A DNA stretch of 64,000 nucleotides from DLKC01 sp002478885 (GTDB taxonomy: Bacteria > Bacteroidota > Bacteroidia > Chitinophagales > Chitinophagaceae), in contig JAXLUI010000001.1 of assembly GCA_046329585.1 (NCBI GenBank), positions 1,984,001 through 2,048,000 on the forward strand, read 5' to 3'. Position 1 is the stretch's first letter; each line of letters starts with the position of its first letter. Below the pieces are notes generated by a model, which was given only the letters and a program-made list of their open reading frames with translations, was not told the origin of the DNA and made no database searches. Below are positions 18,100 to 27,024 of the stretch, piece by piece. The position numbers and the translations under genes are program-made.

Positions 18100-19830
18100 A
18101 TGATCCCACAACCAGCAATAAGAAAAGCGATCCTTATTATTTGCAGCACTTATTTATCTGTGTTTTTTTTAAGCTCCTGCAATCCAGGATCCTTATCTGA
18201 CGATAGCGCTATAGCCAAAGATTCTGTAACCATTGCCGCAGGCGAAGTTTCATTTAACAGGAACTGCAGTGGTTGCCACAATTTCAGGCAGGATGCTATC
18301 GGGCCGCAGCTAAGTGGAGTCACGGGGAAGCGGTCTGTCGACTGGCTGGTGCGTTATATAAAGAACCCGCAGGAGGTGATCTCGTCAGGAGACAAAGATG
18401 CGCAGGATTTGCTGAAGCAATACAAGATAGTAATGCCTTCGTTTGGCTATTTACCCGACAGTGAGATTCATGCACTGATTGCGTTTATGCATACGCACCA
18501 GTCTGCGGGGGAAAAGCCTGCAACAGCTAAAGGGCTGGCGAACCCGATACCCGAGCCGATTGCATTGTCGAATCTTGTTGTTGACCTGAAACCCGTTACA
18601 CAGTTCCCCGCTTCCAACGACAGCGCTCCAATGGCGAGAATTACCAAGTTGGGTTTTCAACCAAACAGTGCCGACCTTTTTGTGAATGACCTGCGCGGTA
18701 AATTATACCGGCTTAAAAACGGGCAGCCGGAAGTATATATGGATATGCAAAAACTGGAGCCCAAATTCATCAACCAGCCGGGGCTGGCAACTGGTTTCGG
18801 CAGTTTTGCTTTTCATCCCGACTTTGCAAAGAATGGTCTTTTATATACCACGCATACGGAAGCGCCGGGCTCTGCGCCTGCGGATTTTGTTTACGCTGAT
18901 TCTATCAAGGTAACCCTGCAATGGGTGCTTACAGAATGGAAAGTAAATGATCCTAATGCAGCAGTTTTTTCAGGAACAGGCCGTGAACTACTTAGGGTAA
19001 ATATGGTGTCGGGTATACATGGCATGCAGGAAATTACCTTCAACCCGTTATCCAAACCCGGTGATGAAGATTATGGGCTATTGTATATCGGCGTTGGTGA
19101 TGGCGGAAGTATGGAAGAAGGATATCCTTCTATTTCGCATAACAAAGAACACATCTGGGGAAGTATTATCCGCATCGACCCTTCGGGCAATAACAGCAAA
19201 AATGGCAAATACGGTATTCCAAAAAACAATCCTTTTACTGCAGCACTGGCAGACAAAAAATCGGGCGAAGTATATGCATATGGTTTCAGGAACCCACACC
19301 GGATTACCTGGACAAGATCAGGGCAAATGCTGGCATGCAATATCGGCCAGGCAAATATTGAATCGATCAACCTTATAAAGCCCGGCAACGATTATGGCTG
19401 GCCTTTGAGAGAGGGACATTTTGTAACAGCAGATGTTAACGATAATCTCGGTAACGTGTACCCGCTGCCCGCCAACGACAGTATTTATCATATTACTTAC
19501 CCCGTTGCGGAATATGATCACGATGAGGGAAAAGCTATTTCGGGTGGCTATGAATATTGGGGCAATTCCATACCACAATTGAAAGGTAAATACCTGTTCG
19601 GCGATATTCCATCAGGCAGGCTTTTTTATGTGGATGTTGCCGATTTGCAGCAGGGTAAACTGGCGACAATTAAGGAATGGAAGATCTCGATCAACGGCGC
19701 AGGTAAAACACTAAAAGAAGCCTGCGGCAACGATCGTGTTGATCTTCATTTTGGCCGCGATGCGAAGGGAGAGCTTTACATTCTTACCAAAGCAGATGGC
19801 AGGATGTACAAGATGGTAAGCGCTCATTAA
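18100..19830 (+). CDS. Cytochrome c - PQQ-dependent sugar dehydrogenase lipoprotein
   Basis: A 576-residue exported protein with a lipoprotein-like signal ending LSSC (about residue 27). Residues 45-135 are a class I c-type cytochrome: CSGCH near 53-57 and MPSFGYLPDSEI, whose Met is the probable sixth ligand. Residues 155-575 form a glucose/sorbosone dehydrogenase beta propeller (GFGSFAFHPDFA, GDGGSMEEGYPS, YGFRNPHRITW, NDYGWPLREG). The heme can take electrons from the adjacent quinoprotein site. It has the same two modules as the protein at 8974-12312, in reverse order. It probably oxidises an aldose in the periplasm for the pathway encoded around it. Confidence 0.9.
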   Translation: MIPQPAIRKAILIICSTYLSVFFLSSCNPGSLSDDSAIAKDSVTIAAGEVSFNRNCSGCHNFRQDAIGPQLSGVTGKRSVDWLVRYIKNPQEVISSGDKDAQDLLKQYKIVMPSFGYLPDSEIHALIAFMHTHQSAGEKPATAKGLANPIPEPIALSNLVVDLKPVTQFPASNDSAPMARITKLGFQPNSADLFVNDLRGKLYRLKNGQPEVYMDMQKLEPKFINQPGLATGFGSFAFHPDFAKNGLLYTTHTEAPGSAPADFVYADSIKVTLQWVLTEWKVNDPNAAVFSGTGRELLRVNMVSGIHGMQEITFNPLSKPGDEDYGLLYIGVGDGGSMEEGYPSISHNKEHIWGSIIRIDPSGNNSKNGKYGIPKNNPFTAALADKKSGEVYAYGFRNPHRITWTRSGQMLACNIGQANIESINLIKPGNDYGWPLREGHFVTADVNDNLGNVYPLPANDSIYHITYPVAEYDHDEGKAISGGYEYWGNSIPQLKGKYLFGDIPSGRLFYVDVADLQQGKLATIKEWKISINGAGKTLKEACGNDRVDLHFGRDAKGELYILTKADGRMYKMVSAH

Positions 19831-19914
19831 TCATTAACCGGAGCGAAACAAAATCAAAATATTTACCGCTCCTGTTTAGCATGCTGCCACTGCGAAGTAA
19901 GGTTAACAGATTTT

Positions 19915-20110
19915 GAACCAGGCAATAGTAGTGCTATTAAACTTTTGTTGCGTCGCACCCTTGTACTGTAACATGCACATCGGCAAGGCCGAGCGTTACT
20001 TCAGCAAAGATCAATTACAGTCGGACTTTGCATCTTTGCTGACTTACGGACTAATCGTACAAGTGTGCGACGCAACGAAGATGCCATTGATTCAACAGCC
20101 TGGACCATAA
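19915..20110 (-). repeat. Family A dispersed repeat, copy A7 (complete, reversed orientation)
   Basis: The outer arms are about 55 bp and imperfectly inverted (19915-19967 and 20057-20110). Cores are GTTGCGTCGCACCCTTGTAC at 19947-19966 and GTACAAGTGTGCGACGCAAC at 20057-20076. The inner module CTTTGCTGACTTACGGACTA at 20035-20054 is the left module of the other copies in reverse, so this copy points the other way. It fills most of the 301-base gap; nothing else is seen there. Confidence 0.85.
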
Positions 20111-20131
20111 AAAATAAACGAAATAATTCTG

Positions 20132-21388
20132 ATGAAAAATCCATCGACAACAGCTGTTATATTAAACCGAACCATTGTACAGGAACTGATGCGCATTCCT
20201 GTGCTTGTTGCCGCGCTTGGATATATGGTGGATATGTACGACCTGTTTCTTTTTAGTATTGTTCGCGTGCCGAGTCTAAAGTCGCTGAATATTTCCGGTG
20301 ACAGCATTATGAAAGACGGCATCATGTTACTGAACCTGCAAATGGCAGGCATGCTCATCGGCGGAATTTTCTGGGGAATAATGGGCGATAAAAAAGGCAG
20401 GCTTTCAGTTTTGTTTGGTTCTATTCTTATTTATTCACTGGCGAATATTGGCAACGGTTTTGTCAATTCACTGGAAGCTTATGCCGTGCTGCGTTTTATA
20501 GCAGGCTTTGGGCTTGCCGGTGAGTTGGGTGCAGGTATTACACTTGTTACAGAAATTCTTCCCAACAAAATCCGCGGTTATGGTGCAACACTGGTTGCCA
20601 CGATGGGTGTAATGGGCGCGTTGCTTGCTTACCTGGTTTCCTTCTTTTTTGAATGGCGCATTTCTTATTTTATTGGCGGCGGTTTGGGCTTATTGCTGAT
20701 GGTTTTAAGGATCCGCGTTTTTGAATCGGGGATCTACACGCAATTGAAAGAAAATAAAGTGAAACGTGGCGACCTGCGCATGTTGTTGAGCAACAAAACA
20801 CGGATGCTGAAATACATCAATGGCATTGTTATCGGTATGCCCATTTGGTTTGTGGTAGGCATTCTCATCACCTTCTCACCTGAGTTTGGAAAAGCGCTTG
20901 GCATTGCGGCCCCCATTGATGCCGGCAAAGCGGTAATGTTTGCATTTGCCGGGCAGGTGGCCGGCAATTTTGTAAGTGGTTATATAAGCCAGGTATGGCA
21001 AAGCAGGAAGAAGGCCATGTTACTTTTCATTCTATTGTCGGCCTCTTTCGTAGCCGTTTACCTGCTTGCGGGTTTGCAAACCATTACCATGTTTTATGTG
21101 ATATGCGCATGCCTTGGTTTTTGCAGCGGGTATTGGACGCTTTTTATTACCGTGGCGGCCGAATTATTCGGCTCGAACCTGAGAGCTACCGTTGCCACCA
21201 GCATACCCAATTTTGTGAGAGCCACAGTGATACCGTTGTCGTTATTATATGGCGTAACCAAAAGCTACGCAGGTTCGATCTATGGCGCCCTGATCGTTGC
21301 TTTTATCACCTACGCACTGGCAATACTGGCACTTTCCTTCCTGGAAGAAACATTTAAAAAAGATATCGACTATAATGAAGCGCATTAA
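20132..21388 (+). CDS. MFS transporter (sugar/organic acid type)
   Basis: A 418-residue transporter with about 12 hydrophobic helices in two halves. The loop between helices 2 and 3 carries the MFS motif (GIMGDKKGRLSVLFG, residues 86-100). The family A element immediately upstream separates it from the dehydrogenase gene, and the GNAT gene starts 23 bases after its stop, so it leads a second plus-strand transcription unit (20132-24402). It is probably the importer of the sugar or sugar acid handled by the surrounding enzymes; the substrate is inferred only from context. No SusC/D pair is present in this locus. Confidence 0.88.
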   Translation: MKNPSTTAVILNRTIVQELMRIPVLVAALGYMVDMYDLFLFSIVRVPSLKSLNISGDSIMKDGIMLLNLQMAGMLIGGIFWGIMGDKKGRLSVLFGSILIYSLANIGNGFVNSLEAYAVLRFIAGFGLAGELGAGITLVTEILPNKIRGYGATLVATMGVMGALLAYLVSFFFEWRISYFIGGGLGLLLMVLRIRVFESGIYTQLKENKVKRGDLRMLLSNKTRMLKYINGIVIGMPIWFVVGILITFSPEFGKALGIAAPIDAGKAVMFAFAGQVAGNFVSGYISQVWQSRKKAMLLFILLSASFVAVYLLAGLQTITMFYVICACLGFCSGYWTLFITVAAELFGSNLRATVATSIPNFVRATVIPLSLLYGVTKSYAGSIYGALIVAFITYALAILALSFLEETFKKDIDYNEAH

Positions 21389-21411
21389 CGCGGCTGAATT
21401 AAACTGGTTGC

Positions 21412-22272
21412 ATGAATACCTCAACTATCACCTTAAGAAGTATACGGGAAGCGGATATACCGGCTGCCATGCGTTTATCTGAAGCGGAAGGGTGGAACCA
21501 AACGCAAGATGACTGGAAGCTCTTTACATCGCATGCTCAAAACGTTTGTATGCTTGCAACAACAGGCAACAAAATCATTGGAACAACAACGGCCATAAAT
21601 TATGCAAATGAGCTTGCGTGGCTCGCGATGGTGCTCGTTGAAAAAACATACCGGGGCAAAGGCATCAGCAAATTGCTGCTGGAAAATGTGCTGGAGAAAC
21701 TGGACAGTTTCAAAGCAATCAAACTCGATGCGACTGCTGCCGGGCAAAAGGTTTATACAGGGTTTGGATTTAAAGAAGAATACCAGGTGACAAGGATGGT
21801 AAATACCGCTGTAAAAAATTTACCGCCAGAAGCAGGCGAACAAGTATTCCCTGTTCAACCGGAAGATATGCCGGGTATTATTGCGCTGGATAAATTTGTG
21901 TTTGGCGTTGACAGGAGCATAATGTTGCACGCGTTGTTCACACAGCACTCTTATAAAGCATGGATGACAAAACGTGATGGCATGATCACCGGATTTGCGC
22001 TTGGGCGAAACGGTAGCAGGTATCAACACATCGGGCCGGTAATGGCTGAAAGTGCCGCTGATGCCGGCGCACTCATCGGCCGAGCATTACAGGACCTGGT
22101 CGATAAGCCTGTTGTTGCTGATGTATTGTGCGATAAAACAGCTACCATAAATTTCTTACTATCCATGGGATTTGAGCAACAACGCACATTTGTCCGCATG
22201 TATAAAAACGACCATATTGCTTTTGGCAATACGGGTCAATACTATCTTATCGTCGGGCCGGAGTTTGGCTGA
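21412..22272 (+). CDS. GNAT family N-acetyltransferase
   Basis: A 286-residue protein with an N-terminal GNAT domain (about residues 8-130; LAMVLVEKTYRGKGISKLLL holds the acetyl-CoA binding RGKGIS motif) and a C-terminal half (about 140-285) that resembles a second, degenerate acetyltransferase domain of the type fused in YitI-like proteins. It has no signal peptide. Its place between the MFS transporter and the epimerase suggests it acetylates a small pathway molecule or detoxifies an intermediate, but the acceptor is unknown. Confidence 0.82.
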   Translation: MNTSTITLRSIREADIPAAMRLSEAEGWNQTQDDWKLFTSHAQNVCMLATTGNKIIGTTTAINYANELAWLAMVLVEKTYRGKGISKLLLENVLEKLDSFKAIKLDATAAGQKVYTGFGFKEEYQVTRMVNTAVKNLPPEAGEQVFPVQPEDMPGIIALDKFVFGVDRSIMLHALFTQHSYKAWMTKRDGMITGFALGRNGSRYQHIGPVMAESAADAGALIGRALQDLVDKPVVADVLCDKTATINFLLSMGFEQQRTFVRMYKNDHIAFGNTGQYYLIVGPEFG

Positions 22273-22312
22273 TAACAACGGGTAAGTCTTTATAACCAAC
22301 TAAACAAGGAGT

Positions 22313-23329
22313 ATGTCATCAACAACGGAACTATATAACAGGTTACTGCAGCCATCCGGGGAGTTGGTTGCTGCTATCGAAAAACTAAAAGGAGATATTC
22401 TCATTGCGGGTGTGGGTGGTAAAATGGGCCCGGCTTTGGCTAGGGCAGCCAGGCAGGCCATCAGCGAAGCAGGGATAAAGAAAAGAGTAATAGGTGTTGC
22501 CCGTTTTAATGAACCCGGTCTGCAACAGTTGTTAGAACAGCAAGGGATCGAAACCATTAAAGCAGACCTGCTGAACGAAGTTGAATTGCAGGCTCTGCCC
22601 GAAGTTGAAAATGTACTGTACCTGGCAGGGATGAAGTTTGGCACAACAGGCAATGAAAGTTACACCTGGGCCATGAACACCTATTTACCGGGCCGCGTTG
22701 CTGAGAAATTTAAACATGCCAACATCGTTGTTTTCTCCACAGGCAATGTTTACCCGCTTACTGATGCCAATGGCGCCGGCGCAACAGAGGATACAGTGCC
22801 TGAGCCTATCGGGGAATATGCGCAATCCTGTCTTGGCCGCGAACGTATGTTTCAGTATTTCTCTGCAAAGAATAATACCCCCATTTTAATATACCGGCTT
22901 AACTATGCAAATGATGTGAGCTATGGCATTTTACTGGAGATTGCGCGATCGGTTAAAGAACAACGCCCCATCGATCTTTCCATGGGAGGTGTAAATGTGA
23001 TCTGGCAGGGTGATGCAAACGAAATTGCTTTGCGCTGTTTGCATCATTGCGCGGTGCCAGGTAAAATATTAAATGTTACCGGCCCCGGCACTTTGTCAAC
23101 AAGGTGGATTGCTGAAACATTTGGCCGCATGCTTGGCAGAGCTCCATTATTCGTCAAGGAAGAACAGCCAACTTCGTTGTTGTCAGATGCATCCGAATGC
23201 TTCCGGCTTTTTGGTTATCCAAAGACATCACTGGAACAGATGATGAAAGTAATATTGCAGTGGTATAACGAGGGCGGTAAAACAATCGATAAGCCCACCC
23301 ATTACAACGAACGAAAAGGCAAGTATTAA
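22313..23329 (+). CDS. NAD(P)-dependent epimerase/dehydratase family protein
   Basis: A 338-residue extended SDR-like protein. The N-terminus has a nucleotide-binding motif that departs from the usual GxxGxxG (IAGVGGKMGPALARAA, residues 31-46), then VLYLAGMKFG and VFSTGNVYP in place of the usual catalytic Ser-Thr strand, and ILIYRLNYAND. The Tyr-x3-Lys pair is not obvious (YAQSCLGRE), so catalysis may be altered. It is separated by only 2 bases from the DHDPS-family gene, so the two proteins are probably made together for successive steps. Confidence 0.78.
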   Translation: MSSTTELYNRLLQPSGELVAAIEKLKGDILIAGVGGKMGPALARAARQAISEAGIKKRVIGVARFNEPGLQQLLEQQGIETIKADLLNEVELQALPEVENVLYLAGMKFGTTGNESYTWAMNTYLPGRVAEKFKHANIVVFSTGNVYPLTDANGAGATEDTVPEPIGEYAQSCLGRERMFQYFSAKNNTPILIYRLNYANDVSYGILLEIARSVKEQRPIDLSMGGVNVIWQGDANEIALRCLHHCAVPGKILNVTGPGTLSTRWIAETFGRMLGRAPLFVKEEQPTSLLSDASECFRLFGYPKTSLEQMMKVILQWYNEGGKTIDKPTHYNERKGKY

Positions 23330-23331
23330 TC

Positions 23332-24402
23332 ATGGCAACATACAAATCACTGGATGCAGCTGTCAACAACGTATTGCAGGAGGGTGTGGTAATACCGGCG
23401 CATCCATTGGCATTAACGAAAGATCTGAAACTTGATGAAGCAAGACAGCGGCTGCTTACAAAATATTATATAGCCAGCGGGGCTGGCGGCATTGCTGTTG
23501 GCGTACATACAACACAATTCGCCATAAGAAAGCCGGGTATAAACCTGTTTGAGCCAGTATTGAAAATAGCAGCCGATGAAATTGAACGGGCAGAATTACA
23601 AAGCCCGTTTATAAAAGTGGCAGGCATCTGCGGGCCTGTTGAACAAGCGATCAATGAAGCATCGCTCGCGGTAAAGCATGGCTATCATCTCGGGCTGCTG
23701 AGCAATGGTGGTTTGCAGCAATACACGGAAGCCGAACTTATTGAGCGTGCGTATGCAGTTGCTGAAATCATGCCCTTGTTTGGTTTCTATCTTCAGCCCG
23801 CGGCGGGCGGGCGCTTGCTCAGCTACGACTTCTGGCGCCGTTTTGTTGAGATCCCAAATGTATATGCCATAAAAGTTGCAGCCTTTAACCGCTATCAAAC
23901 GCTTGACGTAGTCAGAGCTGTCTGCAACAGTGAAAGGCGCAACGGGGTCGCCTTATATACCGGCAATGATGATAATATTGTTGCGGACCTTTTGACCCCC
24001 TATCACATTCCTGAAGGCAACAGCATCGCTGAAAAAAGATTCGTTGGCGGCCTGCTTGGTCATTGGGCGGTATGGACCAAAAAAGCAACAACACTGCTCG
24101 GGCAGATCAAACAATGTGTTGCGAATGATTATGCAGGTGCGGCCGGCTTGCTATCAGAAGGCATCGCCATCACCGATATGAATGCTGCTATCTTCGATGT
24201 TAAACATCAATTCCATGGTTGCATTCCCGGCATACATGAAGTGTTGCGCAGGCAAGGATTGCTCGAAGGAACATGGTGTCTTGATCCAGGTGAACAACTT
24301 TCCGAAGGCCAGTCCGAAGAGATCAACCGTGTATGTAAAAATTATCCAAACCTGATCGATGATGCATTTGTGGAAACATTTCTTCGAAACAATAAGGCCT
24401 AG
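23332..24402 (+). CDS. Dihydrodipicolinate synthase (DapA) family aldolase/lyase
   Basis: A 356-residue class I aldolase-type TIM barrel, longer than lysine-biosynthetic DapA (about 290-300). Strand landmarks are IPAHPLAL, SGAGGIAVGVHTTQF, FYLQPAAGGR near residue 145 and NVYAIKVAAFNRY near residue 180, where the Lys is the probable Schiff-base residue. The family includes 2-keto-3-deoxy-sugar-acid aldolases and dehydratases, which suits the end of a sugar-acid pathway better than lysine synthesis. It is the last gene of the unit that starts with the MFS transporter. Confidence 0.82.
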   Translation: MATYKSLDAAVNNVLQEGVVIPAHPLALTKDLKLDEARQRLLTKYYIASGAGGIAVGVHTTQFAIRKPGINLFEPVLKIAADEIERAELQSPFIKVAGICGPVEQAINEASLAVKHGYHLGLLSNGGLQQYTEAELIERAYAVAEIMPLFGFYLQPAAGGRLLSYDFWRRFVEIPNVYAIKVAAFNRYQTLDVVRAVCNSERRNGVALYTGNDDNIVADLLTPYHIPEGNSIAEKRFVGGLLGHWAVWTKKATTLLGQIKQCVANDYAGAAGLLSEGIAITDMNAAIFDVKHQFHGCIPGIHEVLRRQGLLEGTWCLDPGEQLSEGQSEEINRVCKNYPNLIDDAFVETFLRNNKA

Positions 24403-24423
24403 CACGAAGCAGTAAATTTTTTT

Positions 24424-24498
24424 ACCCGGCGGCATTGCTCCTGTTCAACTTTTCTTGCGTTATAGTGCCGGTCTATTCAGTATCGCATACTTGTACGC
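24424..24498 (+). repeat. Family A dispersed repeat, copy A8 (left half, degenerate hairpin variant)
   Basis: The outer arm ACCCGGCGGCATTGCTCC is followed by CTTGCGTTATAGTGCCGGTC, the eroded inserted hairpin, then ATCGCATACTTGTAC. It aligns best with A5. It lies between two convergent genes; no clear terminator is seen beside it. Confidence 0.6.
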
Positions 24499-24547
24499 CT
24501 GTGCTCCCCGCATTAAAAGCGCTAATAATCCAACTGCAGCATGCAAA

Positions 24548-26587
24548 TTATTTTCCCAGCAACATTTGCTTTGAGGCAAGCAGCTTTCCATCCACGTATA
24601 ACGAATATTGATAAGTGCCGGAAGAAAGCATCGCAGCATCAACAGTTATATTTCCTTTTCCTGCTCCTGAAATACTAAACTGCTTGACGGTGTTACCGGC
24701 TTTGTCTGTTATCATTATCCTGGCTGAAGAAAACTGCTTCGGCAAATTATAGTTGATTGATGTGCTGCTTGCAAACGGGTTAGGAACATTTTGCGCAAGG
24801 GATGCCACGGCGCTATTTGTCAGCAACGGGTCAGCTGTTGTTATGTCTGTCTTCCCCGGCAACAACAATGCTTTTAAATCATTGATCTGTTTTTGAAGAT
24901 CGTTAATCTGTGCGCCTTGTTGCGCGATCTCAGCGTCTTTCTGATCATTCATTTTGCTAAGTTCCTGTACTGACTTTATCAGAGGCATAACAAATTCAGC
25001 ATACCGGAGACCCCAGACTTTTCCTGCTGTATCAACACCGCTGAAATTGTAATTGATCTGCTTCGCCGCTTTCTGTACTTCCTGTGCAAGTAAACCTGTG
25101 AAATTCATTTTCTCAATATCATACTTGCTTCTCCAGTTTACAGTGTCTTTCCTCTTTCCCATCAGTTCATTTTCTTTTGCAAGTTTGAAGTGATAGGTGA
25201 CAGGTTTAAGCAGGTTGATAAAAGACAAGCCAGGCACGTTTTCTCTTATATCGGTCTTTATTCTTTCATCTGAATAATTTGTCCAGCCTACTGCACCGCC
25301 AATACTGCTTACACTGCCGTTGCCGATACGGACCTGGTTGTCAACCGACGGCTCTGCTTCATCACCTACGGCCGTTGAATTGTACATTTCCGTAATAATA
25401 AAAGGCCCGGATGCATTTCCTATTGCTGTATTATAACTACCAACAAATAAACCGGCCAATGCGATATTGCCGATGGAAGTATTGAACGAGCCGGTGGTGA
25501 TACTTGCCAAAGCGCTTGTACCTGTCGCAGTATTGCCATAGCCGTTTATATTGTTATATAGCGCTTCCCACCCGGAAGCGGTATTAGTTGCCCCTGTTGT
25601 ATTGCTATAAAGGGCACGGTACCCGCTTGCCGTATTTTCATAACCGGTGCTGTTGCTGAATAATGCCAGCGGACCCATGGCAGCATTATAGTAGCCTGTG
25701 GTATTCCCATATAGAGCAGAATACCCGAAAGCTGCACTGCTGTATCCTGTTGTGGTATTATACATCGAAAAGGTACCCATTGTGGTATTGAAACTGCCGG
25801 TTGAATTGGTATACATTGCCTGGTAACCGACTGCAGTATTCAGGTTTGCCTTGTTAAAATATAATGCCTGGTAACCCATGGCGGTATTTTGTGTACCTGT
25901 TGAATTAAAGTATAAGGATTGATAACCCGATGCCGTATTGTAATTGCCGGTGGTATTTTGCCCCAATGCGGCCAAACCAAGGGCACTGTTATAACTACCC
26001 GATGTATTGGCCGTAAGTGCGCTTACGCCCCATGCTGAATTGAAACTACCAGTGCTGTTATTATGCAGCGCATAAAAGCCGCCTGCCGTATTGGAGTTTC
26101 CCGAAGTATTGGTATAGAGTACCTTGGAGCCAATACCGGTATTTCCGCCACCGGATGCGTTATTGTATAACACCGAATCCCCAACCGCCACAAGGTTAGG
26201 GACGGTTGTATTCCTGTAAAGAGCACCAATACCAATAGCAATATTGCTGTAACCGGTGGTATTAAAGTAGAGTGCATAAGCGCCGGCAGCCATATTATTT
26301 TTTCCCGTTGTATTCGAGTAGGAAGCCTTGTAGCCGAGCGCCAGGTTGTTGTTACCGGTATTACTGCGCAGTGCCTGGTAACCAAACATGGTATTGGCTT
26401 TACCCGATGCAAAATCTATATAGCCGGCCTGTAGGTTGTTTACTCTGAATGTGAGGGGCTTTGAATCGGTGGTTCCGATAAAATTTGTGGAAACATTTGT
26501 TCCGCTGTTGCCGGTGAGCAACCAGCTTTGAGCGATAACCGCATTGGCAATGAACGCAGTTGCAATAAAGAGTAATGGCTTTCTCAT
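24548..26587 (-). CDS. Repeat-rich surface protein with S74 chaperone-like domain and T9SS sorting domain
   Basis: A 679-residue secreted protein. It has a signal peptide (MRKPLLFIATAFIANAVIAQ); about eighteen 17-residue repeats between residues 65 and 390 with consensus NTTGxxNTAxGYxALYx; a peptidase S74/intramolecular chaperone region near 430-530 (YSDERIKTDIRENVPGL, the Ser-Asp of the self-cleavage motif, and GLLAQEVQKA); a short coiled coil (about 540-580, NDLQKQINDLKALL); and a C-terminal T9SS type A sorting domain (VPNPFASSTSINY to MLLGK). The repeats are of the kind that form left-handed beta helices in trimeric adhesins. It is probably an adhesin exported by type IX secretion; the ligand is unknown. 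Confidence 0.88.
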   Translation of the reverse strand: MRKPLLFIATAFIANAVIAQSWLLTGNSGTNVSTNFIGTTDSKPLTFRVNNLQAGYIDFASGKANTMFGYQALRSNTGNNNLALGYKASYSNTTGKNNMAAGAYALYFNTTGYSNIAIGIGALYRNTTVPNLVAVGDSVLYNNASGGGNTGIGSKVLYTNTSGNSNTAGGFYALHNNSTGSFNSAWGVSALTANTSGSYNSALGLAALGQNTTGNYNTASGYQSLYFNSTGTQNTAMGYQALYFNKANLNTAVGYQAMYTNSTGSFNTTMGTFSMYNTTTGYSSAAFGYSALYGNTTGYYNAAMGPLALFSNSTGYENTASGYRALYSNTTGATNTASGWEALYNNINGYGNTATGTSALASITTGSFNTSIGNIALAGLFVGSYNTAIGNASGPFIITEMYNSTAVGDEAEPSVDNQVRIGNGSVSSIGGAVGWTNYSDERIKTDIRENVPGLSFINLLKPVTYHFKLAKENELMGKRKDTVNWRSKYDIEKMNFTGLLAQEVQKAAKQINYNFSGVDTAGKVWGLRYAEFVMPLIKSVQELSKMNDQKDAEIAQQGAQINDLQKQINDLKALLLPGKTDITTADPLLTNSAVASLAQNVPNPFASSTSINYNLPKQFSSARIMITDKAGNTVKQFSISGAGKGNITVDAAMLSSGTYQYSLYVDGKLLASKQMLLGK

Positions 26588-26914
26588 GGTGATGATTTTT
26601 TGTGGTTAAACAATCTTTGAACCCGTGTACAAGATGTATGGTGTTTGCAGTGAAGAGACATGATAGCAGCATGCACTTATCTGTAGATCCTTGTTGCGGT
26701 TGGTGTTTTGCCTGTTGAAACGAATATTAAATCAGCGGTTGGTTTGTTCCAATAAAAGTGTTAGCTGTTCTCTAAGTTAGCGATACTGGCGCAAAGTATC
26801 ACTTTAACCATACAACAGGTATGCGTATTGATGCTGAAAATAAAAAGTAGTTATACCTGCACCTGTATTGGCATAACCGATCTTAATCTCTGCGCCTGTT
26901 GCCCATAGCGATGC
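26588..26914. other. Intergenic region upstream of the S74/T9SS gene
   Basis: No gene is supported here. A short inverted repeat GATACT-GGCGCAA-AGTATC lies at 26782-26800, and its right part reads TACTTTG on the minus strand, close to a Bacteroidota -7 box but one base short. Possible family A traces are too weak to call left of 26915. Confidence 0.4.
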
Positions 26915-26972
26915 AGTACAGGAGTGCGACGCAACGATGTTGGATACTTGTTGAACAGCAGGATCCAAAAAT
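26915..26972 (+). repeat. Family A dispersed repeat, copy A9 (right half)
   Basis: The core CAGTACAGGAGTGCGACGCA begins at 26914, with the outer arm ending AACAGCAGGATCCAAAAATT. No left half is recognisable. It lies 53 bases before the SGNH hydrolase start. Confidence 0.7.
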
Positions 26973-27024
26973 TCTTCTCCCTGTTTTCCCCGAATAATTT
27001 TACTATTACACAAAAATCGATCAC

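Noticed and set aside
19913..20110. 65-residue ORF across family A copy A7
   Set aside because: The frame follows the repeat; equivalent frames in the other copies are broken by stops.
25500..26400. Regular 51-base periodicity that could be mistaken for a CRISPR array or satellite
   Set aside because: The period is a whole number of codons and translates to a degenerate 17-residue protein repeat; spacers and conserved direct repeats of a CRISPR are absent and no cas gene is present.
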